A stretch of 64,000 nt of DNA from Lachnospiraceae bacterium (GTDB lineage: Bacteria; Bacillota; Clostridia; Lachnospirales; Lachnospiraceae): assembly GCA_902363135.1 (NCBI GenBank), contig CABIZF010000003.1, positions 124,001-188,000 on the forward strand, in the 5' to 3' direction. Below the pieces are notes generated by a model. The model was not told where the DNA came from. It saw only the letters and a list, made by a program, of their open reading frames with translations, and searched no databases. The position numbers and the translations under genes are program-made. Positions 45,543 to 54,427 of this stretch are shown here, piece after piece; within the stretch, counting starts at the first letter, position 1; the number at the start of each line of letters is the position of its first letter.

Positions 45543-47012
45543 TTACAGAATCTTCGGAAACAGCTCTTTGCAGGTCGGATAGATCTGACGGAACTGCTGA
45601 TAACGTGCTTCGTACTTTTCTACCAGCTCCGGATCCGGCTCTACGGTATCGACGATCTTCACCAGCTTCTGTGCCGCATCTTCTACGGAAGCAAACTCGC
45701 CGCATGCGACTGCCGCTAAAATCGCGCCGCCAAGCGCCGGGCCTTCCTCACTCTCAATCACATCTACCTTCAGATTCATGACATTCGCGATGATCTTTTT
45801 CCACAGTGGGCTCTTTGCACCACCGCCGCAGATCTTCGTGCGCTCGATATGGATGCCGAGTGCACGCGCTACTTCCAGAGAATCACGCAATGCAAACGCC
45901 ACGCCTTCAAGCACAGCCTGCGTCATATCCGCTCTTGTCGTATCCATCGTCATACCGATAAAGGTCGCACGTGCATTCGGGTCATTGTGCGGAGAACGCT
46001 CACCCATCAGATACGGAAGGAAATATACATGGTTCTCACCAAGCTTTTCAATCTGCTTCTGCTCTGCTGCGTAATCCTTCGTGCCGATGATCTCGTCCAT
46101 CCACCATTTGTTGCAGGATGCCGCGCTCAGCATACAGCCCATAAGGTGATAATGCCCGTCCGCATGGGCAAACGCATGCAGTGCATTAAATTTGTCCACG
46201 CCAAACTTCTCGGAAGAAATAAAAATCGTGCCGCTCGTGCCAAGAGAAATATTGCAGCGTCCGTCTCCGACGGTGCCGGTGCCGACCGCCGCAGCTGCAT
46301 TATCTCCGGCTCCCGCTACGACCTTGACATCGGTCGATACGCCAAGCTCTGCAGCCACTTCCGGCAGAAGCGTACCTACTGCCTCATAGCTCTCGTAAAT
46401 CTTCGCCATCATCTCTTCTTTGACGCCGCAGATGTCCAGCATTTCCTTCGACCAACAGCGATTTTTTACATCAAACAGCAGCATACCGGATGCATCCGAT
46501 ACATCTGTACAGTGTACGCCGGACAGACGATATGCCAGATAGTCCTTCGGCAGCATAATCTTCGCGATCCGTGCAAAATTCTCCGGCTCATTTTCCTTTA
46601 CCCACAGAATCTTCGGAGCCGTAAAGCCGGTAAATGCAATGTTTGCAGTATATTTGGAAAGTGTCTCTTTTCCAATCACCTCGTTCAGGTACGCGGTCTC
46701 CTTCGTCGTCCGGCCATCGTTCCAGAGGATCGCCGGGCGAATCACCTGATCCTGGTCATCCAGAATAACCAGTCCATGCATCTGTCCTCCAAAGCTGATA
46801 CCTGCCAGCTCGCTCTTATCGGAATCTGCAAGCAACTCCTTCAGCCCATCAATGGTCATCGCATACCAGTCTTCCGGCTTCTGCTCTGACCAGCCCGGAT
46901 GCGGGAAATATAATGGATATTCCCTTGAAACAATTTTTCTGATCTTACCCTCTCCGTCCATCAAAAGCAGCTTGACTGCTGATGTACCGAGATCCACTCC
47001 TGCGTATAACAT
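45543..47012 (-). CDS. xylB: Xylulokinase
   Basis: A 489-aa FGGY-family kinase phosphorylating D-xylulose to xylulose 5-phosphate. MLYAGVDLGTSAVKLLLMDGEG is the phosphate-1 loop start. The catalytic Asp region is NDGRTTKETAYL, ISFGGQMHGLVILD supports xylulokinase over glycerol kinase, and GGGAKSPLWKKIIANVMNLKV is the adenosine loop. GGAAAGGAGAAGG precedes the start. It is the first gene of the xylB-DUF4867-isomerase-galM run. Confidence 0.93.
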   Translation of the reverse strand: MLYAGVDLGTSAVKLLLMDGEGKIRKIVSREYPLYFPHPGWSEQKPEDWYAMTIDGLKELLADSDKSELAGISFGGQMHGLVILDDQDQVIRPAILWNDGRTTKETAYLNEVIGKETLSKYTANIAFTGFTAPKILWVKENEPENFARIAKIMLPKDYLAYRLSGVHCTDVSDASGMLLFDVKNRCWSKEMLDICGVKEEMMAKIYESYEAVGTLLPEVAAELGVSTDVKVVAGAGDNAAAAVGTGTVGDGRCNISLGTSGTIFISSEKFGVDKFNALHAFAHADGHYHLMGCMLSAASCNKWWMDEIIGTKDYAAEQKQIEKLGENHVYFLPYLMGERSPHNDPNARATFIGMTMDTTRADMTQAVLEGVAFALRDSLEVARALGIHIERTKICGGGAKSPLWKKIIANVMNLKVDVIESEEGPALGGAILAAVACGEFASVEDAAQKLVKIVDTVEPDPELVEKYEARYQQFRQIYPTCKELFPKIL

Positions 47013-47160
47013 ATCCTTCTCCTTTCCTAAACCGAACGGTCTGCAACAGCCATTTGCGTCTCAGATAACGTCCGGATGTTCCCCCTGATTTTGTTTTATT
47101 GACCCGCAAAGCACCGAAAAGCAGCCATTTTTCGTAGAAAAATGAGCAAATTTCCAATCT

Positions 47161-48084
47161 CTATGCCAGCGGCATTTCATGTACGGCCGGCTCATCGCCT
47201 GCCTCTGTCATGATCTCCAGCACCTGCTGCAGGTTCGTCAGCTCGACCTGCGTATGCTCTCCGCCATTTTCCCCGTCACGCGTCCATGCGACCGGCTCCT
47301 CTGAACGGATCAGCATATGCTTTGTCTTAAACCGCACAACGACCTTGCTGTTCTCATCGTGGGTCAGTACAGCGGTAATCGCTTCCTGCCACTCCAGCAG
47401 ATTCTTCGGCGTATGTACGAGCATGACCTCGAATACACCGTCATTCAGCTCGATATTTTTCCCCGGAATGCCTTTAAAGCCACCGACAGAATTGGAATTT
47501 GTAATCATACCGAACACAAATTCGCCATCCTCGGAAAATTCTTCGCTGTCAATGCGAAGATGACAGCTCTTCCAGGAGCCCATCCGCTTCATACCCTCGA
47601 GCACATAAGCGACATGACCCAGCGCATTTTTCAGATCCTGCGGTGTCTGATAGGATACATCGGTAAGCAGTCCAAATGCTGCCACATAGACAAAATAGCT
47701 GTCATTAAACCGTCCGATATCGCATGCAAACGGCTCGCCCTCCACGACCAGCTTCGCAGCCTGCTCCATCGGCTTCGGGATACCAATGCTGTTCGCAAAA
47801 TCATTCGTACTGCCAGCCGGGATATAGCCGACCGGCTTCTTTTCCCCGCTGTTCATCAGACCGGTCACGACCTCATCTAAAGTGCCGTCCCCGCCGCTGC
47901 AGACGATCATATCAAACTCTGCCGCACGGCTCTGTACCGTATCACAGGCATCCCTCTCACATTTGGTCGGATAGATCGTCACATCATAGCCACCCGCCGA
48001 AAATGTCTCTACAATCGAAGACAAACTGTTCCGAATCAGTCCTTTTCCGGACCGTGGATTATAAACGAATAAAAGCTTTTTCAT
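47161..48084 (-). CDS. Diacylglycerol/lipid kinase-family protein
   Basis: A 307-aa cytoplasmic or membrane-associated kinase of the DAGK_cat/YegS/BmrU type. Motifs: the opening LFVYNPRSGKG, the glycine-rich CSGGDGTLDEVVTGLM, and PAGSTNDFANSIGIP. It phosphorylates a lipid head such as diacylglycerol or undecaprenol. In B. subtilis the homologue BmrU lies beside a drug transporter; here it lies between nagA and xylB with gaps on both sides, so it is probably independent. Confidence 0.92.
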   Translation of the reverse strand: MKKLLFVYNPRSGKGLIRNSLSSIVETFSAGGYDVTIYPTKCERDACDTVQSRAAEFDMIVCSGGDGTLDEVVTGLMNSGEKKPVGYIPAGSTNDFANSIGIPKPMEQAAKLVVEGEPFACDIGRFNDSYFVYVAAFGLLTDVSYQTPQDLKNALGHVAYVLEGMKRMGSWKSCHLRIDSEEFSEDGEFVFGMITNSNSVGGFKGIPGKNIELNDGVFEVMLVHTPKNLLEWQEAITAVLTHDENSKVVVRFKTKHMLIRSEEPVAWTRDGENGGEHTQVELTNLQQVLEIMTEAGDEPAVHEMPLA

Positions 48085-48146
48085 TCCAACTACTCCATTC
48101 TGTTCTTTCGTATCCTTATCGGGATCCCCCGGTATTTTTACGTAAG

Positions 48147-48190
48147 AATAGACAAAAACCTGATTCCGTCCATCTCGCCTTTTGTCTATT
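48147..48190 (-). terminator. Terminator-like hairpin after nagA
   Basis: AATAGACAAAA pairs with TTTTGTCTATT across a 22-nt loop, with T-rich sequence on the minus strand. Confidence 0.5.
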
Positions 48191-48270
48191 TTACTACGTC
48201 ATCCACTGAATCACAAGCAAATTATTGCGAAAATGAAACATTCTCCTCAAATCTGCCTGCTTTTCTCTTT

Positions 48271-49452
48271 CTAAGCGATCTGTACGCCGTCTTTTACAAC
48301 GGCCACAAGCTTCAGATCCTCATCCAAAAGCACAACATTAGCTTTCTTGCCTGCCGTCAGGGAGCCCTGCTGATCATAAATGCCAAGACTTCTCGCCGGA
48401 TTCTCCGTCGCAGCCGCTACTGCCGTCTCCAGCGGCAGTCCCATTTTCTGCACCACCGTGCGCATGCAATCCGGAAGTGTTGTGACGGAACCTGCCAGTG
48501 CACCGTCACTTACCAGGATCGCACGGTTGCCCTTTACATCGACATCCAGTCCGCCCAGAGTATACCGCCCGTCCGGCATCCCGGCTGCACGCATGCTGTC
48601 GCTGATCAGGATCATCCGCTCTTTACCGAGCATTGCGAAGGTCGCACGCACGACCGATGGATGGATATGTACGCCATCGCAAATCATCTCTGCCATGACA
48701 TGCGGATTGTCTGCGACCGCTCCGACCACCCCAGGTGCACGGTGTGTAAATGGCGGCATCGCATTATAAAGATGCACCGCATGGTTCGCCCCATGTGAAA
48801 ATGCTTCCATCGCGTGCTCATAGTCTGAATTCGTATGGGCCAGCGATACACTCACCTCATCCTTTACCGCATCGACAAACGGGATCGCTCCCGGCTCCTC
48901 CGGCGCGATGCCGATGAATTTTACGAGTCCGTCCGCCGCGCGCTGGAAGCGGTAAAACAGCTCCACGTCACACGGGATGATATTACGCTCGTCCTGTGCC
49001 CCCTTCTTCGCCTTACTGATGAACGGCCCTTCCATATTAATACCGACCAGCTCTGCCTCGTATGCCGCATCCGCTGCTCCTGCCATCTTTTTTTTATAAG
49101 AAGCAGCATTTTCCAGTACATGTACCAGCTCGTCCCCAGAGAGCGTCATTGTTGCCGGTGAAATCGCCGTGACACCGATCGATGCCTCATATTTTGCTAT
49201 CGTATGCAGTGCCTCCTCTGTGGCATCACAGACATCGCTGCCCATACAGCCATGGAAATGCAGGTCGATCATGCCCGGAATCGCATAACAGCCGCGACCG
49301 TCGATGACCTGCTCGCCCTCCTGCGGAATCGGCTCCGCCCCGTCCAGCTCAGACTCCGGCTGGATATGCTCAATCATTCCATCCTGCAGGTAAATGACAC
49401 CTGCATGGAATGCATGATCTTCCTGAAAAATTTTAACGTTTTTTATAATCAT
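48271..49452 (-). CDS. nagA: N-acetylglucosamine-6-phosphate deacetylase
   Basis: A 393-aa amidohydrolase that removes acetate from GlcNAc-6-P. The metal/active-site motifs are PGMIDLHFHG, VSLAHTNSDYEHAMEAFSHGANHAVHLYNAMPPFTHR (two histidines) and ILISDSMRAAGMPDG with the catalytic Asp. AAGGAGG precedes the start. NagB is not in the window. A structured repeat of family A lies in its leader between the promoter and the gene. Confidence 0.94.
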   Translation of the reverse strand: MIIKNVKIFQEDHAFHAGVIYLQDGMIEHIQPESELDGAEPIPQEGEQVIDGRGCYAIPGMIDLHFHGCMGSDVCDATEEALHTIAKYEASIGVTAISPATMTLSGDELVHVLENAASYKKKMAGAADAAYEAELVGINMEGPFISKAKKGAQDERNIIPCDVELFYRFQRAADGLVKFIGIAPEEPGAIPFVDAVKDEVSVSLAHTNSDYEHAMEAFSHGANHAVHLYNAMPPFTHRAPGVVGAVADNPHVMAEMICDGVHIHPSVVRATFAMLGKERMILISDSMRAAGMPDGRYTLGGLDVDVKGNRAILVSDGALAGSVTTLPDCMRTVVQKMGLPLETAVAAATENPARSLGIYDQQGSLTAGKKANVVLLDEDLKLVAVVKDGVQIA

Positions 49453-49497
49453 GAGGATGCCTCCTTAACGCTTTTGTTTTCTCCCTGATATGAGATA

Positions 49498-49670
49498 ATG
49501 ATGCCAGGGGCAAAAGGTCAAAAAGCCGTTCATGCTTGCATGATAAGGCTTTTGAACTTGGGACCCGCCAAACATGAGAAAGTAGCGATTTACGTAGTAA
49601 ATCAGCGGATTTCGAATGTTTGTAGAATTGCGGGAGCTGCTTCGCAGCGGAGCAATTCGCAGGCATCATA
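49498..49670 (-). repeat. Multi-hairpin repeat, family A copy 2
   Basis: A 173-bp copy on the opposite strand to copies 1 and 3, bounded by a perfect ATGATGCC/GGCATCAT inverted repeat. It lacks the extra GTTGGGG...CCCCAAC hairpin that the other two copies carry. It lies in the presumed nagA 5' leader, with the GGCTTTTTGACC end pointing toward nagA. Confidence 0.9.
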
Positions 49671-49694
49671 CCAGATAATTAAACCTGCAAATCC

Positions 49695-49722
49695 AGTATA
49701 GCATTGCCGGAAAAAATAGCAA
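49695..49722 (-). promoter_or_regulatory. Promoter of nagA
   Basis: On the minus strand TTGCTA (49717-49722), 16 bp, then TATACT (49695-49700) with an extended TGC before it. Confidence 0.75.
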
Positions 49723-49864
49723 TCACTTTATTTTTATTTTATTCTTTTTGCTTTGCATTGGCATTCTGACCTTTTTTTCTGATAATTCTGCCTGTTTTTC
49801 AGCTTTTCTACGTTTCATATCTTTTTCTTTCATAAAGTCTCACAGCATTTTACCCGAATCTCTC

Positions 49865-49893
49865 TTGCTATCCTTTCATGTTTCGTATATAAT
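49865..49893 (+). promoter_or_regulatory. Promoter of the GH43 gene
   Basis: TTGCTA (49865-49870), a 17-bp spacer and TATAAT (49888-49893) on the plus strand, about 50 nt before the start codon. Confidence 0.85.
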
Positions 49894-49943
49894 AGATTTA
49901 TCTATATTATTTTAGGTTTTTCTAAAAGAAGAAAGGAGTATTT

Positions 49944-52703
49944 ATGAAAAACAAATCTCTTCGGGCAAAGTACCTGTACCGTTTTGTCCTGTCGGGTGCC
50001 TTATGTGCCGCTATCGCTTGTACGGCTTCCATCCCGGCGTTTGCAGATGAAATCATCGTCGAGGACGCGGCTTTGGTGACAGAGGCCGATGCTTCGGATG
50101 CTGTGGATGTCGTCGTAGAAGATGACGATGTGATCGAAATTGACACCGAAGCAGAGGACGTTTCCGCTCAGGAAGAAACCATCGCGATCGAGGATTCCTC
50201 CGAGCTCACAGATACAGACGAGACTGCGGATACACCGGAAACGCCGACCCGCGTGAGCGTACATGATCCGTCCATCGTAAAAGCAGACGGCATGTACTAT
50301 GTGCTCGGCTCCCACACCGCTTCCGCGAGTTCTTCGGATCTGATCCAGTGGACGCAGCTGAACAGCGACTATGGTAATCCGGAAAACACGCCATTTTACG
50401 GCAATCTGAAGGAAACGTTTGAGAAACCGTTTCAGTGGGCCGGCTACAACGACGGAGACTGCGTCGGCGGCTATGCGATCTGGGCTCCGGATGCGATCTG
50501 GAATCCTTACTATAAATGGGATGATGGAAGCACCGGCGCATATATGCTGTACTGCTGCACCTCTTCGACCTGGAGACGCTCCTGCATCAGCTATCTCGTC
50601 TCCAAGACGTTCGACGGTACTTATACTTATGTAGACACAATCATTTATTCCGGCTTTACGAATACCGGCGCCGTCGATGGCAACAGCTCCCGCAATACGA
50701 AATGGGACAATGATTATCTAAACCTGAATACGCTTCTGGAAAAGGGAAGTGAAAACGGCGGCATCGATGAGATCAGTGACAACTGGTTCGATCAAACCGG
50801 TGACTGGAACCATCTGTATGCGCCGAATGCGATCGACCCGAACCTTTTCTTTGATGCATCCGGCGAAAAGCTGTATATGTCCTACGGCTCCTGGTCCGGC
50901 GGACTGTTCCTTCTCGAGCTCGATCCTGCAACCGGCGAAGCCATTTATCCGGGTGTCGACTCCACCGATGAGGTCTCCGGCAATTTCGTGGACCGCTACT
51001 TCGGCGTGCACCTTGCAGGCGGCAACCATCAGTCCGGCGAGGCTCCTTATATCCAGTATGATCCTGAAACCGGCTATTACTATCTGTACGAAACTTACGG
51101 CGGCCTGACCGCTGAAGGCGGATATAATATGCGTCTCTTCCGCTCCGAAAATCCGACCGGGCCGTATGTCGATGCTGCAGGAGGAAATGCTTCCGAGAGC
51201 GGCGAGAACAATGACAATTACGGCATCAAGCTGATCGGAAACTACAGCTTCTATGACCAGATCGGCAAACGCGCAGCCGGACACAACTCTGCATTGATCG
51301 ACGAGGATGGCTTGCGCTACCTCGTTTACCATCAGCGTTTTGACATGGATCCGCAGCTCGAGGCACATGAGGTGCGCGTTCATCAGCAGTTCTTAAATGA
51401 GGATCAGTGGCCAACCACCGCAGTCTATGAATACCGCGGCGAACAGCCGGAAAATTATGAAACCAGCGAGGTCGTCGGCTCCTATGAATTTATCGATCAC
51501 GGCACAAAGACGAGCGGCGACATGCTCAACACACAGATGCTCACCTTAAATGAGGACGGCACCGTATCCGGCGCAGCCTCCGGTACCTGGACAAAAACAG
51601 ACTCCGGACACGGCTATGATTATCTCACGATCGAAATGAATGATGTCACCTACAAGGGATTCTTCTTCCGTCAGCTGAAGGAAAATTCTGATACCACCCC
51701 GGTCATGACCTTCTCCGCAATCGGCGACAACAATGCAAGCATCTGGGGCAGTATGATTGATATGAATGACAACGAGATGCTGGCAAACATGGCGGCAATC
51801 GCGATCGGCCAGATGATCCCGGCTGCAACCAGAGAGAACCTAGAACTTCCGACTTCTGTCCTCGGTGCAGATGTGACCTGGGCAACCTCTGATGCTTCAG
51901 TCATCAGCGAGACCGGTGCTGTGACACCGCAGGCAGAGGAAGATGCGCGCGCAAAGCTGACTGCCACGATCACCTACGGAGATACTACCGTAGAGGAGAC
52001 ATACAAAGTCACCGTTCGTCAGAATCCATACCTGATCTATGGCTTCGACTTTGAGACGGCGGCAGATGCTGCCGGGGCCATCGCACCGGATGCCGATTCC
52101 ACCGGAAGTGAGACGGCTTCCCTGATCGGCTCCGCTTCCATCGTATCCGATGAGACACGTGGCAATGTCCTTCAGGTTACGAATGAGCCGGCGGCCAAGA
52201 ATGTCAACTACCTGAAGCTCCCGGAGGACACGTTATCCGACATCAAGCCAGCTGGCTACACCGTAGCGATGTGGGTGAACATCGGCGAAGCGACCTTTGA
52301 ACACAGCGCACTGTTCGAGGCAGATGCCAACAACCAGTATCCGCTGACCCGCATCGGCGCAAATCTGATCGCCCGCATTAATGCCAATGCTTACAGTGAT
52401 GTGCAGGGCGCACTGCTCACAACAAACGGCGAGCGCGGTGTGTGGCAGCACGTCGCTTATACCGTTGATCCTCAGGGTATCCGCGTCTATCTGAACGGCG
52501 AGCTGATCGGCGAGGAGACGAAAGACCTGACCGACTGCTTCCGCAAAAACAAGACCGGCATTTCTCAGGCGAAAAATGTCATGGTCGGCAGCGGCGCGAT
52601 CTGGGATGACGAGGACGTAGAAGACGCCAGATTCGACAACGTCAACGTGTACTTCGGTGCGCTGACGGCGGTGGAGATTCAGGCGCTGTACGAAAAGGGC
52701 TGA
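49944..52703 (+). CDS. Secreted GH43 arabinan hydrolase with Ig-like and LamG domains
   Basis: A 919-aa secreted enzyme, the only plus-strand gene. A signal peptide (about residues 1-34, ending SIPAFADE) precedes an acidic Asp/Glu/Val/Thr linker to about residue 95. The GH43 beta-propeller follows, with catalytic base in VSVHDPSIVK (about 107), pKa-modulating Asp in NAIDPNLFF, catalytic acid in QSGEAPYIQY (about 365) and a GHNSALID His. A beta-domain typical of endo-1,5-arabinanases follows (YKGFFFRQLKE), then a bacterial Ig-like domain (VTWATSDASVISETGAVTPQ) and a C-terminal LamG-like domain. No LPXTG or surface repeats are seen. GAAAGGAG precedes the start. Confidence 0.9.
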   Translation: MKNKSLRAKYLYRFVLSGALCAAIACTASIPAFADEIIVEDAALVTEADASDAVDVVVEDDDVIEIDTEAEDVSAQEETIAIEDSSELTDTDETADTPETPTRVSVHDPSIVKADGMYYVLGSHTASASSSDLIQWTQLNSDYGNPENTPFYGNLKETFEKPFQWAGYNDGDCVGGYAIWAPDAIWNPYYKWDDGSTGAYMLYCCTSSTWRRSCISYLVSKTFDGTYTYVDTIIYSGFTNTGAVDGNSSRNTKWDNDYLNLNTLLEKGSENGGIDEISDNWFDQTGDWNHLYAPNAIDPNLFFDASGEKLYMSYGSWSGGLFLLELDPATGEAIYPGVDSTDEVSGNFVDRYFGVHLAGGNHQSGEAPYIQYDPETGYYYLYETYGGLTAEGGYNMRLFRSENPTGPYVDAAGGNASESGENNDNYGIKLIGNYSFYDQIGKRAAGHNSALIDEDGLRYLVYHQRFDMDPQLEAHEVRVHQQFLNEDQWPTTAVYEYRGEQPENYETSEVVGSYEFIDHGTKTSGDMLNTQMLTLNEDGTVSGAASGTWTKTDSGHGYDYLTIEMNDVTYKGFFFRQLKENSDTTPVMTFSAIGDNNASIWGSMIDMNDNEMLANMAAIAIGQMIPAATRENLELPTSVLGADVTWATSDASVISETGAVTPQAEEDARAKLTATITYGDTTVEETYKVTVRQNPYLIYGFDFETAADAAGAIAPDADSTGSETASLIGSASIVSDETRGNVLQVTNEPAAKNVNYLKLPEDTLSDIKPAGYTVAMWVNIGEATFEHSALFEADANNQYPLTRIGANLIARINANAYSDVQGALLTTNGERGVWQHVAYTVDPQGIRVYLNGELIGEETKDLTDCFRKNKTGISQAKNVMVGSGAIWDDEDVEDARFDNVNVYFGALTAVEIQALYEKG

Positions 52704-52804
52704 GGAAACCGTTTTATCCTCTTTAACTTATATTCGTAATCAACTTTTTCTGTCAGAGTATATGTAAAATGACTTCCAAAAAGTAGAGCAAATTTTCTCA
52801 TGCT

Positions 52805-52844
52805 ACCAGTATCTTGTATTCTTTTAAGAGCACAGGATACTGGT
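52805..52844 (+). terminator. Terminator of the GH43 gene
   Basis: ACCAGTATC pairs with GATACTGGT, followed by ATTTTTATTTTT on the plus strand, about 100 nt after the stop. Confidence 0.85.
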
Positions 52845-52973
52845 ATTTTTATTTTTCCAAAAATGGGCAAAAAATAGAGCATATAGATTATTTCATCCAC
52901 ATGCTCTGCTTTTAACAAAAAATTTGCGCGTCTAACTCATCACTGAAGTAACGAGAATGCGACGCGCCGTTAT

Positions 52974-54311
52974 TCAATCATACAGCCTCTGAACCTTCTT
53001 CTTGCAATAGAAAAACGCCGGTATCAGAAATGAATCTGCAAAAATCCATGCCAGCGGATGAGCCAGGCAGATTCCGGTATAACCGATCAGCGGTACGAGT
53101 ACAAGTCCCGCAAGGGTACGTGCAATCATTTCCAGTACACCGGATGTAATCGCAAAGACGGAAAATCCCATTCCCTGAATCGTAAACCGCACTGCATTTA
53201 CCAGCGTCAGCAGGAAATAGCCAGCCGCGGTCGTCACAAGGAACTGGTAGGAATAGGCGATGACTCTGTCATCTGCCGTATCCAGAAAGATCAAAGAAAG
53301 CTGTTTACCGGTCATTAAAACGATTACAAAGAGTACCGCTGATACAGCAAATCCCAGAATTGATGCATCCCTCAGTCCCCTGCCAACCCGGTCCAGTTTT
53401 CCGGCACCCATGTTCTGTCCACTGTATGGCGCCATCGTCGCGCCGATCGACTCGACCGGACAGCTGATAAAGGAATTGATACGCTGCGCCGCTGTGACAC
53501 CGGCTACCGTCAAAGAACCAAAACCATTGACTGCCGTCTGGATGACGAGCGTACCGATCGCTGTGATGGAATACTGCAGTCCCATCGGTATGCCCATATA
53601 GCAAAGCGTCTTTATGTATGTGCCGCGCAGCTTCCATTCCTCTTTGGATATACGAAGAATCTCAAATTTTCGTTTCATGTACCAAAGGCAGATCGCCCCG
53701 GAAAGCCCCTGGGAGATCACCGTCGCGATCGCCGGTCCTTCTACTCCCATATGCAGCACAATGACAAATACTATATCCAGCACAATGTTAATCAGCGATG
53801 CCACACCAAGAAAAACGACTGGCGTACGGCTGTCTCCAAGCGACCGGATCAGTGCCGCAAGGATATTGTAGAGAAATGTAAACGGAATCCCGAGAAAGAT
53901 AATAACGATATACAGATACGCATATTCAAAGATATCCTCCGGGGTATTCATCAGAGTCAGAATCGGCCGACAGAACCCTACAACCAGTGCTGTAAGCACA
54001 ACCGAAAAGAAAATGCACAGCCATGTACTGTTTGCTACATATTTGCGCAATTCACTGTCCCGCTTTGCACCGAACATCTGCGCCACCGGAATTGCAAAGC
54101 CATTGCAGACTCCGGTACAAAATCCGATGACCATAAAGTTCAGGGAGCTCGTCGCCCCCACACCGGCAAGCGGTCCTACTCCCAAAAATTTCCCGACCAC
54201 TACCGTATCCACCATACTGTAAAACTGCTGAAACAGCATTCCGAGAAACATCGGAATCGCAAAGCTAATGATAAGCCTGAGCGGATTGCCGCTTGTCATG
54301 TCTTTTGTCAT
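52974..54311 (-). CDS. MATE-family efflux transporter (second)
   Basis: A 445-aa transporter with about twelve helices. PMFLGMLFQQFYSMVDTVVVG and the second-half APYSGQNMGAGKLDRVGRG are MATE motifs. It differs clearly from the MATE at 21.4 kb. AAAGGAG overlaps an upstream ATG, so the start at 54311 is chosen. A palindromic repeat separates it from the ABC exporter pair just upstream, with which it may be co-transcribed. Confidence 0.93.
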   Translation of the reverse strand: MTKDMTSGNPLRLIISFAIPMFLGMLFQQFYSMVDTVVVGKFLGVGPLAGVGATSSLNFMVIGFCTGVCNGFAIPVAQMFGAKRDSELRKYVANSTWLCIFFSVVLTALVVGFCRPILTLMNTPEDIFEYAYLYIVIIFLGIPFTFLYNILAALIRSLGDSRTPVVFLGVASLINIVLDIVFVIVLHMGVEGPAIATVISQGLSGAICLWYMKRKFEILRISKEEWKLRGTYIKTLCYMGIPMGLQYSITAIGTLVIQTAVNGFGSLTVAGVTAAQRINSFISCPVESIGATMAPYSGQNMGAGKLDRVGRGLRDASILGFAVSAVLFVIVLMTGKQLSLIFLDTADDRVIAYSYQFLVTTAAGYFLLTLVNAVRFTIQGMGFSVFAITSGVLEMIARTLAGLVLVPLIGYTGICLAHPLAWIFADSFLIPAFFYCKKKVQRLYD

Positions 54312-54337
54312 GGGGACTCCTTTCATTTTTTCCGGAC

Positions 54338-54427
54338 GTTCAGAGCACAGGCCGCAAACACGCTTTTCGCGCTATCCGATGCCTGCGGCATCTCAGCCCT
54401 ATTTTGCATGTTGCTGCTGCTCTGAAC
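54338..54427. repeat. Palindromic repeat, family B copy 3
   Basis: A 90-bp element bounded by the perfect inverted repeat GTTCAGAGCA (54338-54347) and TGCTCTGAAC (54418-54427). Inside, the minus strand carries the core GGATAG-CGCGAAAAGCG-GTTTGCGG and a GATGCCGCAGGCATC hairpin. It overlaps the last nine codons and the stop of the ABC exporter gene. Confidence 0.7.

Larger units (their letters stand above)
49453..49943. other. Divergent intergenic region between nagA and the GH43 gene
   Basis: A 491-bp gap with repeat family A copy 2 (49498-49670), a nagA promoter (49695-49722, minus) and a GH43 promoter (49865-49893, plus). The part between 49723 and 49864 is AT-rich with no further gene seen. 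This is the only divergently transcribed spacer in the window. Confidence 0.75.
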
